Assembly: GCA_037176725.1 (NCBI GenBank)
Contig: JAZBRS010000039.1
Coordinates: forward strand, 25,704,001 to 25,768,000
Direction of reading: 5' to 3'
From: Posidonia oceanica
Taxonomy: Eukaryota > Streptophyta > Magnoliopsida > Alismatales > Posidoniaceae
DNA: 64,000 nt
Of this stretch, positions 55,046 through 64,000 are shown one piece after another (the stretch's first letter is position 1; each line of letters opens with the position of its first letter). A model generated the notes under the pieces. That model saw only the letters and a program-made list of their open reading frames with translations, searched no databases and was not told where the DNA came from. The position numbers and the translations under genes were made by a program.

Positions 55046-58000
55046 TGTTGACACCCCATCTTGGCAGGCTTGGACCCTTGGAGCCCTCTTGATTGCTAGA
55101 TCAAACCCCAACCAAACCCTAACCCTAGTCCTCCTCTCTACCCTTCAAAAGCAGCCTGTCTTGGCCTAAACCTTTACCCCCCTTCCCAACCTCAAAACCT
55201 AACCAAAATTCATAGGAAAACCCACCACCATCCACTCAACAAACCTACCCAAAAACCTAAGAATTTCCAAGCCTGACCCATTCCCAAAAATCCTAGAAAA
55301 CCTAGGTGAAACTACCCTTTTTCTACACCTTGAAACTCCTCTAAAACCTCCTTAAAATCAAACCAAAATTTCAGACCCAAGACTTCAAACCCTAGACTAC
55401 CCACCCACCAATTTTCACCCCATTCCAAGACCATTAAGACCCTCTTTCACTCAAATTATCCTTTTCTCTCTCCGGGATTATCGTTTTCTCTCTCCTCTCT
55501 CTCTCTCCTGATTATCATCTCCCTTTTTCCCCCCTTCTCATCCTTTTTTGGGTCTGGCTGTGGGCCCCCTCTGTGCTTCTATCCCTCCTCTATTTTATCC
55601 TAATTTTTACTTTATTTTTAACACTTTTTCTGAATTTTTAAAAATCGTTTTCCTCCAATCTATCCTTTTTCCTTCTATTCCCCTTTTTATTCCATTTCTT
55701 CCCTCCTTCTCTTTTCCTTTTCTCCCTTTTGCAAAAATCCACAAAAACCCATAAAAATCTGTAAAATCTCAGAACATAAAACAAACAAATCAGTGCACTA
55801 AGAAAAACAATTAAAAATGTTAAACAAGCAATTAACAACTTGAACTTAACTTAAGCAAGCTAAAAAGAAAACCAAGCATGCAAACTAAAAAATGCAAAAC
55901 AAATCAAAAGAAAACACTGAAAATCAAGGAAAAAGCTAAAATAAAATCAAGAACCACCAAAGGTAAAAACCCATCAGAAGAATTAAAAAACAAACCCAAA
56001 AAGAAGAATTAAAAAATCAAATACTAAAACAAGCAATTAAAAAAGGCAAAAGACTTAACCTAATAAACATAAGAAAAACAAGTAAAAAACTTAACTAAAA
56101 AAGAAAAGAAAAACACATCTAAAAAGCCTAAAAAACACCCTATCAAACCAGAAAAATTCAACTAAAAACTTCAAGAAATAACCAATAAATAAAAATTAAA
56201 ACATAACTTAAAAGATTTAAGAAAAGAAAAACCCTAAGAAGACTACAACTTAAAAACACAAAACCAACCCTAAATTAATACAAAATAAATCCTAAAAAAT
56301 CCTAATCAATATTCTAAATATCCCACAAAGGAAACATAATTTAAAAATAATTTTAAAAAAGGGTTTAACAAATACTTAATCAAGTGAAAACCAATTGAAA
56401 ACAAAACCAAAACCCTAAAACCCTAATCAAGCCCAAAACACATTAATCAACTCAAAATCACCATTAAAAATCTCAATTAAAATCCTAACCTACAGCACAA
56501 TCCTCCTGGCATTTTTATTTATTTTTAGTTTATTTTTACCTATCTTATTTCCCCATTCTACCCTCTCCTTCTTTCTTACTTTTCTTTTTATTCTTTCTTT
56601 TCTTTACTGGGCTCAATCCAGCCCGTTTCCTTCTTCTTTTATTTCTTCGTTTTTTTTTTCCTCGGCCCACAGTCCGGCCTTCCCCACCCTTCTTCTTCCT
56701 CAATTTTCCTCTGTGTTTTTTTTCTCCGGCCGATTCTCCCGCGAAGCTGCTGCCAACAGTCTTCCCTCCATCCGTTCAAATTCAACCGTCCATCCCGTCG
56801 TCTACAGCAGCTCGCCGTCTCCCCGTCTCAGCAGCTTTTCCGGAGCCGGTCGCCTCAATCTTCTCTGCTGCAGTGGCCGCCGTTGAATTCAAAATCAGCC
56901 GCGCGCCAGCAGCCGGTCTCTCCCCATATAAGCTCCCGTTCGTTCCACCAGCATAGGTCTTCGGTTGGCAATCAGTGCAAGCAAACCCAGAGAGAAACCA
57001 GAGAGTGAATCGGAGCGACTCCATTGCAATTTCCTCCACCTGAGAGACCATTCTTCCTTCTTCCTCTTCATCCTCCAACTCCAGAGAGAGCAGTGAGAGA
57101 GAGCGGTTTAAGAGCCTCCTTGGCATCCCGGAGAGAGCCCTCCATTCCAGAGCAATCTCCACCAGACCCCTCTCATCTCCCTTCAGAAATCCCCAGCAGA
57201 CCCTCCCCCATCTCTTCCAATAATCCAGCAACCTTCACAGCCTCCACACTTCTCCCCCATTGCTCCCCCAAGTTCACCCAAAACCCAGCCATTTCTCAGC
57301 CTTATTCCCCGGCCATTCCATCCACTAAAACCACCTAAAACCTCCCAGAGACACCCTGATCACCAGACCTGCAACCCAACTCCATTCTCTCACAATTCCC
57401 ATCACTCCAGCCCGCAACTCCCCCCAAACTTCACCCAGTCACTCACCAGGCCTCCACCTTTCTAAAGCCCCCGGCCTCGAACCCAACCGCTCACCACAGC
57501 TTCCAAACTCCACCACAAACACTTACGCCACTCACTGATCAGAAAACCAGCCGACTTCCAATCTCCACCTACAGCCTCCCAAAAAACAATTCAACCACCC
57601 AGAAGCCTTCCCCAGACTTCCAGCAACTCCCCGGAGCGCTCCATCCAAGCCGGCGAGCAGCGGACACCTCCCTCGACCTCCGGCAGCATCCTCTGAACCC
57701 AGAAAAGCCAAAACGTTACCTGAGCTGCAGAACTTCGGTCCAGTCGATCAGGAAGCACCGGAGGGACGTTCTGAAGTGATTCCAACCTCCGCGAGCAGCC
57801 GGCAACGCCTGCAGCAACCAGACGGCCTCCACCGGCGACAGCTGAAGTCACTGACGTCGGGGGAACGACTCAGGCGCGGGAAAAGGTAATCACTGCTTCT
57901 CCTAGTTTCCTCTCCTTCTTCTCTTGCTTCCCCAGCCTTTAGAATAGGCTTTCCGATCCCTCCTGCTCCGTCATCAGCTCAACGGACAGTCCTCCTTCTC

Positions 58001-60871
58001 CGGCGCCGGCTGCCTTTCCTCCGGGCACTCCGACCAGCAGAGCGAGCTCCAGCCGACCCCCGGAGCTCCGGACGATCGCCGACGTCGCTCTCCGCCTTCC
58101 CGCGCATCCTCAGCCCCCCCTGTCGACGGCATGAGCGCTGGAAGCTTCGTGCTACAGTGCTCGTCGCCGTCGACGATCAACACTGTTTACTTATTTTTCA
58201 GTTTATATAGTTTTAGGGTAAATATTGCATATCTGTCTTAAGTTTTTTCATTTTTACATTCCAGTCCTTATTTCATTTATTCTGCTTAGTTTTTAATTAA
58301 ATATTTTGCTAAATTGCACGATCTGTTTATAGTTTTCAATATTTGCAAGTAGATCCTTTTACTGTGTTGTGCTGCTTTAATATTTTGTAGTTTAGTCCTC
58401 CTGTTTTCAGTTTTTGCACTTAGGTCCTGCATTTAATCAGTTCATTTATTTACTCATATTTTACCATACTGCATTGCATCCTGGCCCCTTGCATGTTTTT
58501 ATTTTTGCATTTAAGTCCCATGCACTGTAGAAACTTAGGTTCTGATTTTTATTTTTGGTTGATGCATTGCATATTAGCCCCTCTGCTTTATCATATTTAC
58601 AGTTAGGTCCATTTTAAATGGACAGTAACTGTGCTGCATGCATTTTAACTTACTGCATTGCATTTTTAACCCCATATTTTCCAGAAATTGCACTGTGGTC
58701 CTGTCATTTAATTTTCAGAGCATATTTTCCATACTAAATTGCATTTTCAACCCCTGCATGCTTTCAAAACCACACTTAGGTCCCTGCATGCTTTAAAATC
58801 ATGTGAAAAGACCATTTTGCCCCTAGGTTGCATTTTAGCCCCTATGCCTACCAAATTTCATACAGACCTTCCACTAGTACCCCTAGACTCCCCAGGACCT
58901 TGTTTTCTGGAAAATTTGCATCTTAGACCCTAGATTTTCTCAAAATTGCACTCTGACCCCTTTTGGTTTCAAAATCTCTTTCAAAGCATACCTTCTTTTC
59001 AGAACACCTTCTGAGCCTAGTTTTTGCCAAATAGACCCTTGTCTTCCCCTGTTTTCAAAATCCTCTCCTGTGGAGCCCTGTTTTCTGGGAAATTTGCATT
59101 TTTAGTCCCTCTTCTTTTTCAAAATGCTTTCTGAAATCCTAGTTTTTTTCCAGCTTCTTTTCTTTACTTTTTCTTGCTTTTGCATGCATTCTGCATCCAT
59201 TTAGTCTTGCATTTTAGCATCTTCTTGCACACACTTAGCACCTTTAGCTCCCTTTCACTTGGGAGGACCTTTTTGCACATCCCTAGGACCTCCTGAACAC
59301 CTAGATCTGTTCTTCTCCCCTGTTCTGGCCCTTCTGCCTTGGAGCTGCGATATCTTCTAATCCGACCGTTGGATCTTCTCAAATGAGCTGCCCAAGCGAC
59401 CGCAGCGAAGCGCTCTTCAGCATAGACCAGACAGATTTCAGATCAGGCTCCCGGATTTCCTGGTATGTCCTCCTGAACCCCTGCATTGCATTCATTTGCA
59501 TGGCATTTGCACAGTTTTCCTCGTTTTTGCTTTCTGTCTCTTTGAGCATATAGAATAGGACTTCCCCTTTTCGCTTGTCTATTCAAATCCTCGTTTCGCG
59601 TTCCCCTGTGCGTTTTGTGTTGCGTTCTCCCTGGATTTGCCACTTTACGTGACTTTCTTCCTCCTTTTCCATGATCCGATCGCATCGCGAGCTTTGGGCA
59701 GCATGCGAGACACACCGTGGAACGGTTTAGTGGGAAACAGCCGCAAAGAGGTGGTAATCCCTCCATTTGCCCTTTCTCCCCTCAGTAGGTCTTCACACCT
59801 GCTCTGAGTGGTCCTAAACAGCGTTTGTTCTTCTACACACGTTGTCTTACCTCCCCTTTGACCCCTTTTAATCTCTTTCTGCATTCTTGCATTTGCATGG
59901 CTTTTTCGAGGTTTTTGCTTCGCTGTTTTGGCACCGTTTCGCGTGCCCGCCCTCGTTTTCGCTCCGTTTTGCGTGCCCATCTGTTTTCTTGTCTCGTTTT
60001 GCACACTGTCTTGCCTTCTCGTTCGTTTTGCGTGCCGGTTTTATTCTTTCGCCCCGTTTTGCGTACCTTTCTGTTTTCTCGTCTCGTTTCGCGTGGTTTC
60101 CTGTTTTCTTGTCTCGTTTTGTGTGTCGCCTCGCTTTCTCGCTTGTTTTGCGCGCCGTTTTTGCTCTTTTGCATCGTTTTGCGTGCGTTGCTCGTTTCTC
60201 GCCTCGTTTTGCGTGTTTACGCCGTTTTCCCTTGCATGTCGATCGCATTGCATGACTTTCTCGCTGTTTTGTTTTCTCGCTTGCATTTGCATATAGGGCT
60301 GTGATGCTTACTGCCTGGAGTTCTCACGAGCTAGGTTACGCCTGGTTCGGAACACAGACAGCGCAGCTGAGCACTTAGAGAGCACGTTTACTTCCTTGCA
60401 TTGTTTCTTCCCACTTAGAGCACTCCTTGAGCATTCATTTAGGCATTCATAGGCACATAGGCATTCAATCCTGCATCTTTCTGCGTATGCGAGCGTAAGC
60501 CTAGAAAGACCGATCTTCGGGCGTGTCGGGGGTGCCTAATACCTTCCCCGCACGTAACAGGAGTCCTTACCCTGTCTTTTGGCCCGCAATGACCGTACCG
60601 TCCTTATCCTAGGCTAGAGTCATCTCATTTGCATTTGTTTGCATTTGTTTCCCTTTGCATTGCTTTGCTTTGCATTTATTGCTCGGTTTTGCGCGTTAAT
60701 TCACGCATTACCCCGGTTTTCCTCGTCTTCCGTTAATAGACGTGGTGGCGACTCTGATTTGTCTTATCTTTCCCTTTTCTCCTCGATTTTAAGTGTTGTT
60801 CGAGTTGAGCCTCTTCCTCGGATCTCAATCGCCGCTAAATAGCGAGCCTGGTTCCGATCGGGATCGCTACA
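55046..60871 (+). repeat. E4 5' LTR
   Basis: 5826 bp from TGTTGACACCCC (55046) to GATCGCTACA (60871), colinear with the E1 LTR: CT block (~55460-55520), AT-rich block (~55750-56500), GC-rich block, TATA box at 56937, spaced TGCATTTT block and GTTTTGCGTGCC subrepeats (59925-60235). ORFs inside differ from those of the E1 LTR, which argues against any coding role. Confidence 0.95.
56937..56942 (+). promoter_or_regulatory. Putative TATA box of the E4 LTR
   Basis: TATAAG in CCATATAAGCTCC at the position equivalent to E1 13591-13596. Confidence 0.5.
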
Positions 60872-60872
60872 G

Positions 60873-60890
60873 TGGCGACTCTGCTGGGGA
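60873..60890 (+). other. Primer binding site of E4
   Basis: TGGCGACTCTGCTGGGGA, one C-to-T change from the E1 and E2 sites, two bases after the LTR end. Confidence 0.75.
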
Positions 60891-62201
60891 CTAGACTAGA
60901 CTCCGGCTTTCGTTCCCGGCTTTTCGCTCGTTTGTTTTGCGGTTTTGTCTGCCTTGTGTGCCTTCTTCGCCTGTTTTGCTCACTTTTCTGTGCAAGCTCC
61001 TAGCAAGTCGCTTCGCGGCTACTTCGCTTGGGTTTTGCACCTCTTTCGCCTCGGTTTGCGCTTTCTTTTACCTGGCTTCGCTCATTTGCTTGTTTATTTA
61101 CTTATTGTCTTGCTTATGCTCCTATTTCTTTTACAGTCTGCTTACTTTTACCTTGTTTTGCCTTACTTGCTTATTATTGCTTTAATTCTTGCTCATTGTA
61201 TGTCTACATACTTTGTTTGGCTAAAATACATGCTTTTTGGATGTTGAATGCTTCTTTTACACTCTCGCTATGCCACTACACACGCACATACTATGCTTAC
61301 ATGCCTTTTGACTTGATGAATGCTTCTTTTCCACCATCATATTCACAAACATTCGCACATGCCATGAACATGCCTTTTGTTGTGTTGTATGATGGTTGCT
61401 TGCCATTTTGACTGATTTTCTTCCCTTTTTGCACATGCCATGCTTAGGATAGTAGAGACCTGTCTGCTTCCCCCATGGATAACTAAAAAATGCAAGTAAA
61501 AAGAACTTCTAGGGGCAACTAGAGACTACAAACAATCCTTCACTCCTTATGGTTAATAAAACACGCAAGATAAAAATTTTTAATCATTTGCATAAGCATT
61601 ATATAGGGCATGCATTCTTCTCCTCTGAGTCCACCTACTAGTCTGCGAAGGACGATTCCGGCCTCTTGTTCCACTGCTTTGGGCGTGGCATAAGTTGGTC
61701 GGACCGTCCCCTCCTTGTCCGGGGGTCGTGTCGGTGTTAGTAGAGGGTACCACCCACGCTTTGGTGGGGTAGAGGCCACTAACGCACCACCCTGTCATTA
61801 CCTGAGCTTTGGGCCGGGAGTTAGACAGGGGACCTACTTTTTCTGACCTGAGTCGGTGACCCGTACATCCAGGGATACCCGGAGTAGACAGCCTTGCTAG
61901 GAAACACTAGTTAGGTAAGGGGGGCATACTAGAAAGCATGCATATCATTCACGCCACTTAACTAACTCATTTGCATTCATCCTCTAGTTTCTAACCCTAA
62001 TTTCCTTCTGTTGTGTCAGCGTGATCGGTAAGCGAGTTCCCTTTGCCAGAGCTTGAGTACCGACCCTCGTTGACGCCCTTTTGCGACTTAGTTCGCGACC
62101 ATTCCCCTTCCGAGCTATCCGCACTTGCGACGATAGCTCCTCTTAGGAAGCATCGCCTGAATACCCGTCGCAGCCCTGTTCTCACACGCTCTAGGTCAGT
62201 A
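60891..62201 (+). other. E4 leader with predicted 105-nt intron (61915-62019)
   Basis: Non-coding and colinear with the E1 leader. Donor AG|GTAAGG at 61915, branch-like CTAAC near 61991, and GTCAG ending at 62019, again 105 nt. Confidence 0.55.
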
Positions 62202-64000
62202 ATGGCCCAGTACGTTAGTGAGCCTTCTTTTACTCCTGTCACGGAGGGTGTTTCCGTTCCGGCCCCTCTGGTTGCTCCCTCTGTCCCTCTTGTTCCCCCT
62301 CCGACGCCAGGGTTTCCTCCTTTGACGTCTCTAGGTTCTCAGTACACCCCGGGACAGTGACAAGCCTCCCTTCCTCCGGATCCGGTCGCCGAGTCTATCT
62401 TGACAGCCGTTACTCGCACTCCGGAGACGCCACTGCCCCCTCCGTCCCAGGGATACGTCGCTTTCGACATCCCTTCCACCATTGCTGCGACTTTTTCTGT
62501 AGATCCCCTCCTTCCCGGACCACCTGTGTCCGTGCCTCTTGCTTCTCAGCCTCCGCCGGCACTGCACTTCAGCGTCCCCACTGGCGAGACGCCCGAGGCG
62601 CAGTACCAGCACCTGATGGAGCTTGCCCAGAGACTGCAGGGCATGGCTCTATCAGTTCGTCCCCCTTCTATCTCTGTCGTTCCTGAGGTTCCTCCGAGGC
62701 CAGTTCCTGCATTCCTTGCATCGACCTCTACACCTCCGCCTCAACCATCGTCGCAACTGCTCACGGTTCCGACGATGGGGGCTCGTTTACCGCCTCCTGC
62801 ACAACACTTGGCACAGCATGCTCCACTTTCTTCTGGTGGTCAACCCTTTGGGTCGGCTGGAGCCCAGTACCTCACTGGCTCGCTGTCTGGCACCCCGCCT
62901 GTACAGCAACTGGTGCTCCGCCATCCTACCCCCGTCCCAGCACAGCATGGCATTTATTCTTCTCCTCTCCCTCAAGTCCAGCATCCTGCATACACTCCTG
63001 CATACACTATCCCCCAGCACGGATACGCCGGCCATCCCGTTGCTCCACCAGGCGACGCTATGGTAGATCCGGAGGAGCACTTAGGTGCGACCCATTCGGC
63101 GTATGTGCTCGCTACCCCTGCTGATCCCTCTCCTACAGCAGCAATTCCAGACCCCATCAACAACCGAATGGACGTCTTGGAGAAGGCACTACGACTAGTG
63201 CAGGGTACTGAGCACCAGACCTACCAATTCCGAGACCTCTGTTGCTTTCCAGAGGCGGTACTCCCTCCGAAGTTCAAAATCCCGGACTTCGAGAAGTATA
63301 ATGGTAGGGGCTGCCCTGTAGCACACCTGAAGGCGTATTGCGGTGATCTCGCTCAGCTTCAGGCTGACGAGAGGTTGCTGATCTGCTTGTTCCAGAAGAG
63401 TTTGACCGGGCCGACGCTCAAGTGGTTCACATCACTCGATATGTCAGCCATCAAGACTTGGAACGACCTCAGTCAGGCGTTCCTGGAACAGTACTCCTTC
63501 AACCTCGATCTTGTCCCAAAGAGGGCGGACTTGATCGCCATCAAGCAGAACTCTGGCGAGCCGTTCGGGGAGTACGTCGGCCGCTGGCGCGCCCTTGCCT
63601 CTCAGGTTCGAGATAGACTCTCTGACGAGGAATCTATCGAGATCGTTATCAAAGGGGCGCAGCCGTCTCTCGGAGCTCTGCTTAGCATCCAACCAGTCAC
63701 TACTTTTGCGGCACTCATCAGAGCTGGAGCGCGCGTGGAGAGTTCTTTGCGGAGTGGCAACTTCCCAACTCTCTCTGCGTTCGCTAAGCAGGCAGTGATA
63801 AGCAGCAACAGTGCCAACAGCAGCATCTCCAACAACAACAACAGCGACAACAACAACAACCGCCCGAAGAGGAAGGACTCGCCGAAACCCGCTGTTGCGT
63901 TCGTCGATTCTCCTGCTGTGCCTGTTCGCTTGCCGTCACGGCCTGCCCCAGCTCAGGTGGTGTACGCTCCTGCACCTAGGAATCCACATACACCACACAT
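62202..64000 (+). pseudogene. gag: E4 gag (partial, one in-frame stop)
   Basis: Starts at ATGGCCCAG 62202. The frame is open except for TGA at 62358-62360, where E1 has TGG, and then stays open to the window end. It includes the Pro-rich N-terminal part, the QLMELAQRLQG-like helix, the capsid core (about 63200-63700; WFTSLDMSAIKTWNDL) and the Asn-rich tail with PKRKDSPK near 63870. It retains CAG at the codon that is TAG in E1 (19655), so the two stops are independent. Pro and pol, if present, lie outside the window. Confidence 0.85.

Larger units (their letters stand above)
55046..64000 (+). mobile_element. E4: 5' part of a Tat/Ogre-type element related to E1
   Basis: A complete 5' LTR, binding site, leader and gag, running off the right edge in an open frame. 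Order and sequence follow E1 throughout, with visibly more divergence in the LTR than in the gag region. It is inserted in the interior of X_R. Confidence 0.9.

Overview
This is plant genomic DNA, almost certainly from the repeat-rich heterochromatin of a flowering plant. I find no host gene, rRNA or tRNA. Nearly every base belongs to very large Ty3/gypsy LTR retrotransposons of the Tat/Ogre type inserted into one another. The type is shown by a gag-pro-pol order, a protease with the DNGS active site, a second RNase H after the RT-linked one, a D,D-35-E integrase, LTRs opening TGTTGACACCCC, and a binding site TGGCGACTCCGCTGGGGA next to the 5' LTR. The species cannot be named from the sequence.

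Layout, left to right. (1) 1-4747: minus-strand giant LTR (E0), its end exactly at 4747, cut into X_L. (2) 4748-6358: plus-strand LTR of a different, shorter family (X_L), itself sitting in element M. (3) M is an old, decayed minus-strand element now in three pieces: 6359-7530, 10797-11674 and 39129-~43000. Its pieces join in protein order (gag at right, protease in the middle, pol spacer at left). (4) 7531-10796: solo LTR (S) inserted in M. (5) 11675-39123: E1, a complete 27,449-bp element inserted in M with a perfect 5-bp target duplication GGAAC; LTRs 5866 and 5868 bp and about 0.8% different. (6) ~43000-53022: E2, plus strand, with gag remnants but no pro-pol, both LTRs truncated. (7) 53023-55045: X_R, minus-strand 3' LTR of the X family with its polypurine tract and a bit of interior, inserted in E2's 3' LTR. 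(8) 55046-64000: E4, plus strand, complete 5' LTR, binding site, leader and gag, running off the right edge.

How E1 is built: LTR promoter, leader with a predicted 105-nt intron, then one reading frame (18875-27655) encoding gag, a zinc-finger-like segment, protease, RT, two RNase H domains and integrase, broken by three single stop codons. Downstream comes an intact extra 400-aa ORF of the plant DUF7745/plant-mobile-domain type, then 2 kb of short hairpin arrays, the polypurine tract and the 3' LTR.

Most notable signals: (a) arrays of small hairpins in the 3' untranslated part of E1 and E2 whose stems change by compensatory substitutions around a near-constant loop (GTCCGTCAA or G-C/T-GTAAA types); (b) clusters of a GCGTCCAACGTTGGACGC palindrome spaced about 230-240 bp in the S/E2 LTR family, where the spacers inside one cluster are complementary to each other; (c) a leader intron predicted at exactly 105 nt in three independent elements; (d) stop codons in gag that arose mainly as CAG to TAG, a pattern fitting decay of methylated cytosine.
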